Assembly (NCBI RefSeq): GCF_019931575.1
Contig: NZ_CP082923.1
Coordinates: forward strand, 1,116,001-1,180,000
Direction of reading: 5' to 3'
Source: Caulobacter segnis
GTDB lineage: Bacteria > Pseudomonadota > Alphaproteobacteria > Caulobacterales > Caulobacteraceae
Length of the DNA: 64,000 nt
Within the stretch, counting starts at the first letter, position 1. Each line of letters starts with the position of its first letter. The notes beneath the pieces were generated by a model. It had not been told where the DNA came from. It saw nothing but the letters and a program-made list of their open reading frames with translations, and did no database searches. Positions 23,351-31,420 of the stretch are shown here, piece by piece. The position numbers and the translations under genes are program-made.

Positions 23351-24688
23351 GTGATCGACGTTCTGCGCCAGCCCGCCGTCCTTGGCCTGCTGATGGTCGT
23401 GACCTTCATGACGCTGATCATGACCAAGCGGATGTCGGCTGTCGCCGCGCTGCTGATCGTGCCCATCGTCTTCGGCCTGCTGGCGGGCGCGGGGCCCGGC
23501 TTGGGGGAGATGATCGTCAAGGGCGTGCTGCAGGTGGCGCCGACCACCCTGATGCTGTCGTTCGCGGTGCTGTACTTCGCCGTCATGATGGATGCGGGTC
23601 TGTTCGAGCCCCTGGTGCGCAGAGTGCTGTCCATCGTCGGCGAGGATCCCCTGAAGATCAGCCTGGGCACGGCGATCCTGGCCACCGTGGTGTCGCTGGA
23701 CGGCGACGGCACGACCACGGCTCTGATCGTCATCACCGCCTTCCTGCCGGTCTATCGGCGCGTGGGCATGAACCCGCTGATCCTGGCCACCCTGCTGGGC
23801 CTAACCAACGCCCTGATGAACTACGTGCCGTGGGGCGGTCCGGCGGCGCGGGCGGCGGCGGCCGTGCATGTCGACCTCGCCCAGGTCGTCGGCCCGATGC
23901 TGCCGGCGGCCGGGGTGGGCCTGCTGGCCGTCTTCGGCCTGGCCTGGCATTTCGGGCGCGGCGAGCGGCGGCGTCTGGCCGGCCGGGCCGCGCAGGAGGG
24001 CGACAACGTCGCGCCCCTGGCCGTCCTGGCCGCCGCCCAGGCGCTAGAGGTCGAGAAAGACATCCGCCGGCCCAAGCTGTTCTGGTTCAACCTGGCCCTG
24101 ACCGTCGTGCTGATCCTGGGCATGGTCTCGGGGCTGGCGCCGCTGCCGGTGCTGATGATGAGCGCCTTCGCGGTCGCCATCACCGTCAACTACCCCGTGC
24201 TGAAGGACCAGAAGGCCCGGATCGCCGCCCACGCCGACAACGTCGTCAACATCGTGGTGCTGCTGTTCGCGGCCGGCGCCTTCACGGGCATCCTGAACGG
24301 CGCGGGCATGGCCGACGCCATGGCCAAGTCGGCCCTGTCGGTGATCCCGACGGCCGTCGGGCCCTATCTGGCGTCGATCACCGCCCTGGTCAGCATGCCC
24401 CTGACCTTCGTGATGTCGAACGACGCCTACTATTTCGGGGTCGTGCCCGTGGTGGCCCAGACCGCGGCCAGCTTCGGCGTCGAGCCGGTCGAGATCGCCC
24501 GCGCCGCCCTGATCGGCCAGCCGGTCCATTCGCTGAGCCCGCTGCTGGCGCCGATCTACCTGGCCTGCGGCCTGCTGGGCGTGGACGTCGCCGACGCCCA
24601 GCGCTTCAGCCTGAAATGGGCTGTCGCGATCTGCCTGGTGGTGCTGGTCGCGGCCCTGGCGATGGGCGCCTTCCCGCTGCGCGCCTGA
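23351..24688 (+). CDS. CitMHS-family tricarboxylate transporter
   Basis: A 445-residue inner-membrane carrier with about 11-12 hydrophobic segments. It belongs to the citrate-metal:H+ symporter family: signs are the MTLIMTKRMSAVAALLIVPI start, the conserved VSLDGDGTTTALIVITAFLP, TNALMNYVPWGGPAARAAAA, and the C-terminal MSNDAYYFGVVPV plus GQPVHSLSPLLAPIYL. Family members take up citrate-like acids complexed with divalent metal. The start is GTG 23351 with GGAG 8 bp before it. Placed between the GntR regulator and the AtuA operon, it presumably imports the acid those genes degrade. Confidence 0.88.
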   Translation: MIDVLRQPAVLGLLMVVTFMTLIMTKRMSAVAALLIVPIVFGLLAGAGPGLGEMIVKGVLQVAPTTLMLSFAVLYFAVMMDAGLFEPLVRRVLSIVGEDPLKISLGTAILATVVSLDGDGTTTALIVITAFLPVYRRVGMNPLILATLLGLTNALMNYVPWGGPAARAAAAVHVDLAQVVGPMLPAAGVGLLAVFGLAWHFGRGERRRLAGRAAQEGDNVAPLAVLAAAQALEVEKDIRRPKLFWFNLALTVVLILGMVSGLAPLPVLMMSAFAVAITVNYPVLKDQKARIAAHADNVVNIVVLLFAAGAFTGILNGAGMADAMAKSALSVIPTAVGPYLASITALVSMPLTFVMSNDAYYFGVVPVVAQTAASFGVEPVEIARAALIGQPVHSLSPLLAPIYLACGLLGVDVADAQRFSLKWAVAICLVVLVAALAMGAFPLRA

Positions 24689-24710
24689 GGGGGTGTCGTA
24701 CTGATCGAAA

Positions 24711-24745
24711 AATTGGATCCAGTTTGTTGACACAATGGATCCTAA
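24711..24745. promoter_or_regulatory. Promoter with paired GntR operators before the AtuA operon
   Basis: AATTGGATCCAGTT (24711-24724) and ACAATGGATCCTAA (24732-24745) flank a TTGACA (24726-24731). The TGGATCC cores are 22 bp apart, about two helical turns, so two dimers could bind the same face and cover the promoter. A third TGGATCC falls in the first codons of the gene (24809-24815). Confidence 0.65.
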
Positions 24746-24804
24746 AGCGTTAGGCACGTCTGCGAAGCGGTCGGCAGGACCGCGCCCTGTCGTGGTGGAA
24801 GCGA

Positions 24805-26187
24805 ATGTTGGATCCGATCAAGATCATCGTGCCGTGCGGATCACTCGGCGCGGGCGTCTACGAGGAGGAGGTCCGTCGCGGGCTGGAGATGGGCGCGCAC
24901 GCCATCGCCACCGACGCTGGCTCCACGGATAGCGGCGCGGCCTATCTGGCCCTGGGCGTCTCCAAGAACAACCGCGCCTCGGTCAAGCGCGACCTGGCCA
25001 TCCTGATGAAGGCCGGCGCCGAGGCGGGCATCCCCGTCATCGTCGGCACCAGCGGCCAGGCCGGCGGCGACAAGAACCTCGACTGGACGCGCGACATCGC
25101 CCTGGAGATCGCCGCCGAACTGGGCCTGAAGCCCAAGATCGCGCTGCTCTATTCCGAGCAGGACAAGGCCTCGCTGAAGGCCCGCAACGCGGCCGGGGCG
25201 GTCAAGCCGCTGGCGCCGCTGGGTCCGCTGGACGACGCCACCATCGACGCCTGCGACCACATTGTCGCCGTCCTGGGCGCCGAGCCCTATGTCGCCGCCC
25301 TGGAGGCGGGCGCAGACCTGATCCTGGGCGGGCGCACCACCGACACCGCCGTGCTGTCCAGCTTCGCCCTGCTGAAGGGCGCGCCGTGGGGCCCGGCCTG
25401 GCACGCGGCCAAGATCGCCGAGTGCGGCAGCCAGTGCGCGGTCTACCGGACCAAGGGCGCGGGCGTGCTGATCAGCATCGACGCCGAGGGCTTCGAGGTC
25501 GAGCCGCTGAGCCTGGAGAACCGCTGCGACCCGCACAGCGTCTCGGCCCACATGCTGTACGAGAACGCCAATCCGTTCCTGCTGACCGAGCCCGGCGGCG
25601 TGCTGGACGTCACGGCCGCGCGCTACGCCGCCCTGGACGCGCGCCGGGTGCGCGTGACCGGCTCGGCGTGGGACGAGAAGCCCTACACCCTGAAGCTGGA
25701 AGGCGCGGGTGCGGGCGGCTTCCAGACCATCATGCTGATCGGCATCCAGGACCCGGAGGTCCTGTCGCGGCTCAACGAGTTCCACGACAAGATGCTGGCG
25801 GCCATGAACCACCGGGTTCACACGACGATCGGCGAGGCCGCCGGCGACTTTAACATCTCGTTGCGGATCTACGGCTGGAACGCGGTCTCGGGCGAGCGTC
25901 TGCCCGAGGGGACGCCGGCCCCGCGCGAGGTGGGGGTGATGTTCGTCGCCACCGCCGCGACCCAGGAGATGGCCACCCAGATCGCCAAGGCCTGCAACGC
26001 CTGGTTCTTCCACTTCCCGATCGTGGAGGACGACGAACTGCCCAGCTACGGCTTCGCCTTCACCCCCGCCGACATCGAGCGCGGGGCGGTCCACGAGTTC
26101 AAGCTGAACCACGTGATCGAGATCGACGACCCGATGGCCCTGGTGCGCACCGTGTGGATCGACCTGAAGAAGAAGGAAGCGGCGTGA
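24805..26187 (+). CDS. AtuA-like acyclic-terpene-utilisation family protein (DUF1446)
   Basis: A 460-residue cytoplasmic protein of the DUF1446/AtuA family. Conserved stretches include IIVPCGSLGAGVYEEEVRRG, ATDAGSTDSGAAYLALG, VIVGTSGQAGGDKNLDWTRD, DLILGGRTTDTAVLS, AAKIAECGSQCAVYRTKGAG and LTEPGGVLDVTAARYAALD. The family name comes from Pseudomonas acyclic terpene clusters, but the enzymatic activity of most members is unknown, and members beside DUF4387 genes and carboxylate transporters are more likely hydroxyacid or tricarboxylate enzymes. It overlaps the DUF4387 gene by one base (TGATG). Two TGGATCC operators lie upstream. Confidence 0.85.
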   Translation: MLDPIKIIVPCGSLGAGVYEEEVRRGLEMGAHAIATDAGSTDSGAAYLALGVSKNNRASVKRDLAILMKAGAEAGIPVIVGTSGQAGGDKNLDWTRDIALEIAAELGLKPKIALLYSEQDKASLKARNAAGAVKPLAPLGPLDDATIDACDHIVAVLGAEPYVAALEAGADLILGGRTTDTAVLSSFALLKGAPWGPAWHAAKIAECGSQCAVYRTKGAGVLISIDAEGFEVEPLSLENRCDPHSVSAHMLYENANPFLLTEPGGVLDVTAARYAALDARRVRVTGSAWDEKPYTLKLEGAGAGGFQTIMLIGIQDPEVLSRLNEFHDKMLAAMNHRVHTTIGEAAGDFNISLRIYGWNAVSGERLPEGTPAPREVGVMFVATAATQEMATQIAKACNAWFFHFPIVEDDELPSYGFAFTPADIERGAVHEFKLNHVIEIDDPMALVRTVWIDLKKKEAA

Positions 26188-26495
26188 TGACGACGGTCAA
26201 GGATGTCTGCCGCCACGTGCGCTCCAAGAACGCCGGGCCCTACTGGGTGACGTTCGACCTGTTCTTCGACGGGCCGGAGAGCTTCCAGAAGCATCACGCC
26301 AATCCGGCGCTGGGCCCGCAGCTGTTCCAGCGGCTGTTCGGGGCCGACCCTGCGCTGGTGCGCCACTATCCGGTCGCCGACCTCAACGTGGTCAAGATCT
26401 CGTACGCCCGCGCCAGCCCGCAGGGCGGGGTGGTCGAGCGCGACATGCACTGCGGCCAGCAGTTCGTGCGGCTGCTGGACGTCCAGCTCGACTGA
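26187..26495 (+). CDS. DUF4387 domain protein
   Basis: A 102-residue protein starting MTTVKDVCRHVRSKNAGPYW, with VTFDLFFDGPESFQKHH and a C-terminal VKISYARASPQGGVVERDMH followed by GQQFVRLLDVQLD. This is the DUF4387 family, almost always encoded directly after a DUF1446 gene and probably its small subunit. Here the stop of the first and the start of the second share one base. It is cytoplasmic with no signal. Activity is unknown; it very likely forms a complex with the AtuA-like protein. Confidence 0.85.
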   Translation: MTTVKDVCRHVRSKNAGPYWVTFDLFFDGPESFQKHHANPALGPQLFQRLFGADPALVRHYPVADLNVVKISYARASPQGGVVERDMHCGQQFVRLLDVQLD

Positions 26496-26503
26496 TCCGG
26501 TTG

Positions 26504-27598
26504 ATGCCCCCGACGCGGCGAGCGCGTGATGTTCTGGGGCAGCCCTGGGTCCAGTGGACGCTACTGGTCGTCGCCACGGCCCTGGCCGACATCGTCCTGG
26601 TCGCGTTGCACGCTCCAGCGGCTCTGCTGCTGGGCCCGCTGGCCACGGCGATCGCCTTCGGGGTGGCGGGCGCCGCCGTCCGGCCGCCGCCCGTCGTGCG
26701 GATGGCGAGCTCGGCCCTGATCGGCTGCCTGGTGGCCGTGTCGCTGGGCGCGGCGATGGGGCCCGCCATGCTGGGCCATTTGCCGACCTTCCTGATCATC
26801 GGGGTCTCGACCGTCGTCCTCAGCCTGGGCCTGGGCTGGCTGCTGGCGCGCCTGGGCTGGTTCGAGGGCGCGACCTCGGTCTGGGGCCTGTCGCCGGGCG
26901 GGGCCGCCAGCATGATCGCCCTGGCCCAGGACATGGGCGCGGACGCCCGCACGGTGGCCATGATGCAGTACTTCCGGGTGCTGCTGGTGGCGGCCGCCGC
27001 CATCGGCCTGGCCCACCTGGCCGCCCCCGGCGCCCACGCGGGACCGGCGCGGGCCTGGTTCGGGGCGCTCGATGGACGCGGCCTGGCCGAGCTGTTCGGC
27101 CTGGCGCTGGTCGGCGCCGTGCTGTCGAAGGTCCTGAAGTTTCCCGCCGGCATCTTCCTGATCCCCGGCCTGCTGGGGGCGGGACTGATCGCGGTGGGCT
27201 GGCTGCATCCTGAGGCGCCGCCGCTGCTGGGGGCCATGGCCTATGCCGTGGTCGGCTGGAACATCGGCCTCAGCTTCACCCCGTCCAGCTTGGCCCATAG
27301 CGCCCGCGCCCTGCCCAGGATCATCGCCGCCACCCTGATCCTGATCGCCCTGTGCGGGCTGTCGGGCCTGGCGATCAGCCGCCTGTGCGGCGTCGACCCG
27401 CTGACCGGCTACCTGGCCACCAGCCCCGGCGGCGTGGACTCGATCCTGATCATCGCCGCCTCCACCCCGGTCGACCTGCCGTTCATCCTGGCGGCCCAGG
27501 TCATGCGGATCGTCCTGGTGCTGATGGTCGGCCCCTGGGCGGCGGGCCAGGTGGCGCGCTGGACCCGGCCGCTGACGCCCAACCCCGACGCGCCCTAG
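26504..27598 (+). CDS. AbrB-type multi-pass membrane protein
   Basis: A 364-residue inner-membrane protein with two similar halves of about five membrane segments each. Each half carries the family's glycine-rich signature: SVWGLSPGGAASMIALAQDM in the first and TGYLATSPGGVDSILIIAAS in the second, matching the duplicated AbrB/AimA-type family (PF05145). It starts 9 bp after the DUF4387 gene and is part of the same operon. Family members are usually labelled putative ammonia monooxygenases, which is not supported; a carrier for organic acids is more plausible here. Its end overlaps the converging Crp-like gene by 4 bp. Confidence 0.85.
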   Translation: MPPTRRARDVLGQPWVQWTLLVVATALADIVLVALHAPAALLLGPLATAIAFGVAGAAVRPPPVVRMASSALIGCLVAVSLGAAMGPAMLGHLPTFLIIGVSTVVLSLGLGWLLARLGWFEGATSVWGLSPGGAASMIALAQDMGADARTVAMMQYFRVLLVAAAAIGLAHLAAPGAHAGPARAWFGALDGRGLAELFGLALVGAVLSKVLKFPAGIFLIPGLLGAGLIAVGWLHPEAPPLLGAMAYAVVGWNIGLSFTPSSLAHSARALPRIIAATLILIALCGLSGLAISRLCGVDPLTGYLATSPGGVDSILIIAASTPVDLPFILAAQVMRIVLVLMVGPWAAGQVARWTRPLTPNPDAP

Positions 27599-28287
27599 GC
27601 CCAGGGCTCGCCGCGTCCGCACAGGCGAGCCAGGCGCGCCGGGTCCAGGATGGCGATGCTGGCGTAACCGAGGGCGACGATCCCCGCCCGTTCCAGACTG
27701 CGCAAGCCCCGGTTCAGCGTCTGGCGGCTGACGCCAACCACGCTGGCCAGCTCGGCCTGGCGGATGGACAGCGGGCCGGCGCCGCCGGTCTCGGCGGCCG
27801 CCTTGGCCAGGGCGCGGGCCAGGCGCGCGGCGGTGGGCTGGCCCGCCCGCTGCTCGATGAAGGCCAGGGCCGCGCGCTGGTTGGCGCAGACCAGCAGGCC
27901 CAGATCGCGATAGAGGACGGCGGCCTGCTCGCCCAGCCGCGTCACGGCGGCCTGCGAGAGATGCAACATGCTGGCCGGGCCGAAGGCGATGGCGTCGTGC
28001 GGGCGCGGGCCGCCGTCCAGGGTCGACAGTTCGCCGAACCAGGCGCCGGGGCCCAGGATCCGCACCAGGATCTCCATGCCGCTGGCCGGATAGCCGACCA
28101 GCCGCACCTGGCCTTCCAGCACCGCCCACAGGCCGTTGGGCGGATCGCCGGCTCCGTACAGCCGCGCCGCGTCCGGCGCGAGCGTGACGCTGGCCTCGCC
28201 CAGGATCAGGTCGCGGCGCTCGGCGGGCAGGGCGGCGAACCAGTCCCCGGCCTCCAGGATGCGGCGATGTTCGGCGGTGGGGCGCAT
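27595..28287 (-). CDS. Crp/Fnr-family transcriptional regulator
   Basis: A 230-residue regulator. The N-terminal cyclic-nucleotide-binding beta-roll (about 15-125) is seen in GLWAVLEGQVRLVGYPASG, ILVRILGPGAWFGELSTLDG and RPHDAIAFGPASMLHLSQ; a long dimer helix precedes the C-terminal HTH (LSIRQAELASVVGVSRQTLN, RGLRSLERAGIVALGY). There are no clustered cysteines, so it is not an FNR-type iron-sulfur sensor; the effector is unknown. It is divergent from a class II aldolase gene, and a 28-bp near-continuous palindrome lies between them, making the aldolase and itself the likely targets. Confidence 0.9.
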   Translation of the reverse strand: MRPTAEHRRILEAGDWFAALPAERRDLILGEASVTLAPDAARLYGAGDPPNGLWAVLEGQVRLVGYPASGMEILVRILGPGAWFGELSTLDGGPRPHDAIAFGPASMLHLSQAAVTRLGEQAAVLYRDLGLLVCANQRAALAFIEQRAGQPTAARLARALAKAAAETGGAGPLSIRQAELASVVGVSRQTLNRGLRSLERAGIVALGYASIAILDPARLARLCGRGEPWA

Positions 28288-28314
28288 GGCGGCGTTTTAG
28301 CGAGGCCTTCAGGG

Positions 28315-28342
28315 CGAGATTGTCGCGGGCGCGACAATCTCG
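28315..28342. promoter_or_regulatory. 28-bp palindromic operator between Crp-like regulator and aldolase
   Basis: CGAGATTGTCGCG (28315-28327) and CGCGACAATCTCG (28330-28342) form a perfect 13-bp inverted repeat around two G. The centre TTGTC-N8-GACAA has the two-fold geometry expected for a Crp/Fnr dimer site. It lies 27 bp before the regulator start and 53 bp before the aldolase start. Confidence 0.8.
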
Positions 28343-28395
28343 ATTTCGACCCGGTGCTAGCCTGCCGTCAAACAAAACAACCGGAGGACATCGAA

Positions 28396-29175
28396 ATGAC
28401 GGCCGCTCTGAAAGTCGCCCCTGGCGTGCGCGAACGGGTCTCGCCCGCGGAATGGGCCCTGCGGGTCGACCTGGCCGCCGCCTTCCGCCTGGCGGCGCTA
28501 TACGGCTGGGATGACCTGATCTTCACCCACATGTCGGTGCGGATCCCCGGGCCCGAGCACCACTTCCTGATCAACTCGTACAGCAACATGTTCGAGGAGG
28601 TCACCGCCTCCAACCTGGTGAAGATCGACCTGAACGGCGACAAGGTCATGGACTGCCCCGGCTCAGTGATCCGCGCCGGCTTCGTGATCCATTCGGCGAT
28701 CCACAGCGCCCGCGAGGACGCCAACGCCGTCATCCACCTGCACACCCCGCAGGGCCAGGCCGTGGCCGCCTCGGCCGCCGGCCTGCTGCCGGTGACCCAA
28801 ACGGCGATGATCGTCCACCACGAGGTCGCCTATCACGAGTCCGAGGGCATCGCCGAGGACATGGGCGAGCGCGATCGTCTGGTCGCCGATCTGGGCGAGA
28901 AGAACGTGATGATCCTGCGCAACCACGGCACCATGGCGGTGGGCGAGACCATCCAGCAGGCCTTCCTGCGCATGTACTTCCTGGAGCGCGCCTGCCAGGC
29001 CCAGGTCATGATGCCGGGCGCGGGCGCCTGGGGGATCCATACCCCGCCGGCCGGCGTGGCCGAGGTGATCAAGCGCCAGGTCAGCGGCCCGGCGACCAAG
29101 ATGGTCTCCGAGCACTTCGCCTGGCCGGCCCTGCTGCGCAAGCTGGATCGGATCGACTCCAGCTTCCGGGACTAG
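28396..29175 (+). CDS. Class II aldolase/adducin-family protein
   Basis: A 259-residue zinc-type aldolase-fold protein. Family features are AAAFRLAALYGWDDLIFTHM at the N-terminus, PGSVIRAGFVIHSAIHSARE, the metal-binding AVIHLHTPQGQAVAA (His-x-His) and VMILRNHGTMAVGETIQQAF with the third histidine. Relatives cleave or epimerise phosphorylated or free hydroxyacids, so its substrate could be a product of the neighbouring acid pathway. ATG 28396 follows GGAGGA by 7 bp; the open frame further upstream overlaps other genes and is not protein-like. It is controlled most likely by the divergent Crp-like regulator. Confidence 0.9.
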   Translation: MTAALKVAPGVRERVSPAEWALRVDLAAAFRLAALYGWDDLIFTHMSVRIPGPEHHFLINSYSNMFEEVTASNLVKIDLNGDKVMDCPGSVIRAGFVIHSAIHSAREDANAVIHLHTPQGQAVAASAAGLLPVTQTAMIVHHEVAYHESEGIAEDMGERDRLVADLGEKNVMILRNHGTMAVGETIQQAFLRMYFLERACQAQVMMPGAGAWGIHTPPAGVAEVIKRQVSGPATKMVSEHFAWPALLRKLDRIDSSFRD

Positions 29176-30110
29176 GGGGCAGACGACCGAGGATCGGCGT
29201 CCGCCCGGGCCTTCAGCCGCGTCCAGAAGGCCTCGGCGGCCGCGGTCTGGCGGGCGCGGGGGCGAAACAGGCGGATGTCGATCGGCACGTCCCAGGCCGC
29301 GTCGCCGGCCCGGACCAGGCCGCCCTCGGCCAGGTCGCGGGCGATCAGGCTCATGGGCAGCCAGGCCATGCCCCGCCCAGCCCGGGTCATGGCCGCCAGC
29401 ACCGTCGCCACGTGGGCGGTGAAGCGGGGCTCTAGCCACATCGACGGGCCTTCCAGCGCGTGGGTCGAGGCCAGGATCCGGCCCATGCCCGAGACCTCGC
29501 CGAAGGCCAGGTACGGCGTCGGCGCGCCGAGCCGGCCGGGCAGGGCGAAACGCGGCCGGGCGGGATCGTCGGGCGCCGGGGCGCTGACCGGGATCAGGAC
29601 ATCGTGGCCGACATCGATCGAGATGAAGTAGTTCGGCCGCAGCGACACCGGCGTCGAGGGGTGGTGGTGGCACAGCAGGAACTGGGCGTGGCCCTGCTGC
29701 ATGATCCGCTCGCAGCCGGCCATGTTGTCGGTCACCAGGCTGACCGACGAGCTCAGCGGGGCCTGGGTCTCGATCGCCTCCAGCCACTGCGGGAAGAAGG
29801 TGATCGACAGGGCGTGGGTCGAGGCGAAGCGCAGGGTCGAGACGAAGCCCTCGGCCATCGCCCGGGTCTGTTCCCGCCCCTGGGTGAGCCGACGCAGCAG
29901 GTCCTCGGCGGTCGGTCGCCACTGCTCGCCGGCCGGCGTCAGGGCGACGCGGTGGGTGTCACGATTGAAGAGCGGCGCGCCCAGCCAGGCTTCCAGCAGT
30001 CGGATCCGTCGGCTGAAGGCGGGTTGCGAGACGTTGCGCGCCTCGGCCGCGCGTCCGAAATGCTGATGGTCGACCAGCGCCAGGAAGTCTTCGAGCCAAT
30101 CAAGCTCCAT
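29172..30110 (-). CDS. LysR-family transcriptional regulator
   Basis: A 312-residue regulator with the N-terminal winged HTH (LEDFLALVDHQHFGRAAEAR, NVSQPAFSRRIRLLEAWLG, APLFNRDTHRVALTPAG) and a C-terminal periplasmic-binding-like effector domain (about 90-300). The HTH resembles the HypT/QseD-like subgroup beginning MELDWLEDFLAL. It lies 54 bp downstream of the hydroxyacid dehydrogenase on the same strand and its stop overlaps the end of the converging aldolase by 4 bp. Unlike most LysR genes it is not divergent from an obvious target, so its regulon is unclear. Confidence 0.92.
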   Translation of the reverse strand: MELDWLEDFLALVDHQHFGRAAEARNVSQPAFSRRIRLLEAWLGAPLFNRDTHRVALTPAGEQWRPTAEDLLRRLTQGREQTRAMAEGFVSTLRFASTHALSITFFPQWLEAIETQAPLSSSVSLVTDNMAGCERIMQQGHAQFLLCHHHPSTPVSLRPNYFISIDVGHDVLIPVSAPAPDDPARPRFALPGRLGAPTPYLAFGEVSGMGRILASTHALEGPSMWLEPRFTAHVATVLAAMTRAGRGMAWLPMSLIARDLAEGGLVRAGDAAWDVPIDIRLFRPRARQTAAAEAFWTRLKARADADPRSSAP

Positions 30111-30164
30111 GGAACGCGGGCTCTTCCTTCGGCGAGCGCGGACGGCGCCGGTCAGCAGGCTGGG

Positions 30165-31169
30165 TCAGCGGCCGGGGCGGCCATCGGCGACGACACACTC
30201 CGGCGCGGGGTCGACGCCGTCAAGGACCGCCACCAACGACCGCGCCGCCACCAGGTTGGTGCGCTCCAGGCCCTCGCGCGAGGAGGCCCCCGCATGCGGC
30301 GTGCCCACCACATTCGGCAAGGCTAGCAGGGCCTGGGAGACCGGCTTGTAGCTGGGGTCGCTCTCGCTGACGAAGACGTCCAGGCCGGCCCCGCCCAGCC
30401 GTCCGGCGCGCAGGGCGTCCAGCAGGTGCGCGTCCTCGACCAGCCCGCCGCGCGCGGTGTTGATCAGGATGGCGCCCGGCTTCATCGTCTCGATCGCGCC
30501 GGCGTCGATCATGAACCGGGTCTGGGGCGTCAGCGGCGCGTGCAGGGTGACGTAGTCGGCGCGCGCCAGCAGTTCGGGCAGGTCGACGAACGTGACCCCC
30601 GTGGCCTCGGCATAGGCGGGATCGGGCCGCGTCGTGTGGACCAGCACCCGGCAGTCGAAGCCCGAGAGCCGTTTGACCACGCTCTTGCCGATCCGGCCCA
30701 GGCCCACGACGCCGACGGTCTTCTCGCAGAGGTCCGAGCCCGTCAGGATCGACCAGTCGCCGTCCAGCATCCGCTGCTGCGACTCGCGGAAACGCCGGCC
30801 CACGGCCAGCATCAGGCCGATGACGTGGTCGGCGACCGAGGCGTCGTTGCCGCCCGCCGCGATGGTGACCACTCGGCCCAGGTCGCGCGCGGCCTCCAGG
30901 TCGACCCGCTCGTAGCCCACCCCGCGCCGCGAGATGATCTGCAGGTCCGGCAGCGCCTCCAGCAGGGCCCGCGTCACCCGCGCATGGCCGACGATCCATC
31001 CGGACGCGCCCGCCAGCATCCCGACCAGCGTGTTGTGATCGAGGTCTCCGTCGGCCTTGCCGGGCGGCAGCGGCGCGAGAACCACCTCCACGCCCTGGGC
31101 GCGCAGATAGGCTTGGGTCCGATCGTCGAAGAAGCGCTGCGTGACGACGACCTTACGGGGGCGAGGCAT
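30165..31169 (-). CDS. D-2-hydroxyacid dehydrogenase (phosphoglycerate dehydrogenase-like)
   Basis: A 334-residue NAD(P)-dependent dehydrogenase interconverting a D-2-hydroxyacid and its 2-oxoacid. The Rossmann motif VGVVGLGRIGKSVVKRL lies near 150-166; the catalytic Arg is in INTARGGLVED, the Glu in the following segment and the His in VGTPHAGASSREG. The N-terminal ISRRGVGYERVDLEAA and IAAGGNDASVADHVIGLML are typical of glyoxylate/hydroxypyruvate reductases and SerA-like enzymes. ATG 31169 (MPRPRKVVVTQRFFDD) is the likely start; upstream in-frame residues are not family-like. An inverted AATTGGATCGA site 80 bp upstream suggests GntR control together with the tartrate module. Confidence 0.9.
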   Translation of the reverse strand: MPRPRKVVVTQRFFDDRTQAYLRAQGVEVVLAPLPPGKADGDLDHNTLVGMLAGASGWIVGHARVTRALLEALPDLQIISRRGVGYERVDLEAARDLGRVVTIAAGGNDASVADHVIGLMLAVGRRFRESQQRMLDGDWSILTGSDLCEKTVGVVGLGRIGKSVVKRLSGFDCRVLVHTTRPDPAYAEATGVTFVDLPELLARADYVTLHAPLTPQTRFMIDAGAIETMKPGAILINTARGGLVEDAHLLDALRAGRLGGAGLDVFVSESDPSYKPVSQALLALPNVVGTPHAGASSREGLERTNLVAARSLVAVLDGVDPAPECVVADGRPGR

Positions 31170-31250
31170 GTGTCTTGAGATTTCCCGGCCTGTGAGTGGG
31201 GCCAAAGAAAGCCATGACCATGGCGCGCGCCACATCGCAATGTGCATCAT

Positions 31251-31261
31251 TCGATCCAATT
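31251..31261 (-). promoter_or_regulatory. Candidate GntR operator before the hydroxyacid dehydrogenase
   Basis: On the minus strand the sequence reads AATTGGATCGA, matching the first nine bases of the AtuA-promoter site. It lies in the 251-bp gap 31170-31420, 82 bp before the dehydrogenase start. Confidence 0.5.
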
Positions 31262-31363
31262 ATCGGAATACCAAGCAGGTGTGACGCCCGGCTAGCCACA
31301 CTTGACGAGCCGACCCCGCCAGGGGGTTTTGACTTCCCGCGGCAGGCGCGGGCGAACAATTTC

Positions 31364-31393
31364 ATTGACCATCATAGTCAATCGATTAGCTAG
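31364..31393. promoter_or_regulatory. Operators before the TetR gene
   Basis: ATTGAC-N7-GTCAAT (31364-31382) overlaps TCAATCGATTAGCTAG (31378-31393). The second matches motifs at 40680, 51768 and 61330. They lie 28-57 bp before the TetR start and could serve autoregulation. Confidence 0.55.
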
Positions 31394-31420
31394 GCGACAT
31401 GGTCCTGGTGGGGTGACGAC

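Noticed and set aside
26504..27598. Ammonia monooxygenase
   Set aside because: That label is a historic misannotation for this duplicated multi-pass family; no copper or heme ligands or partner subunits are present.
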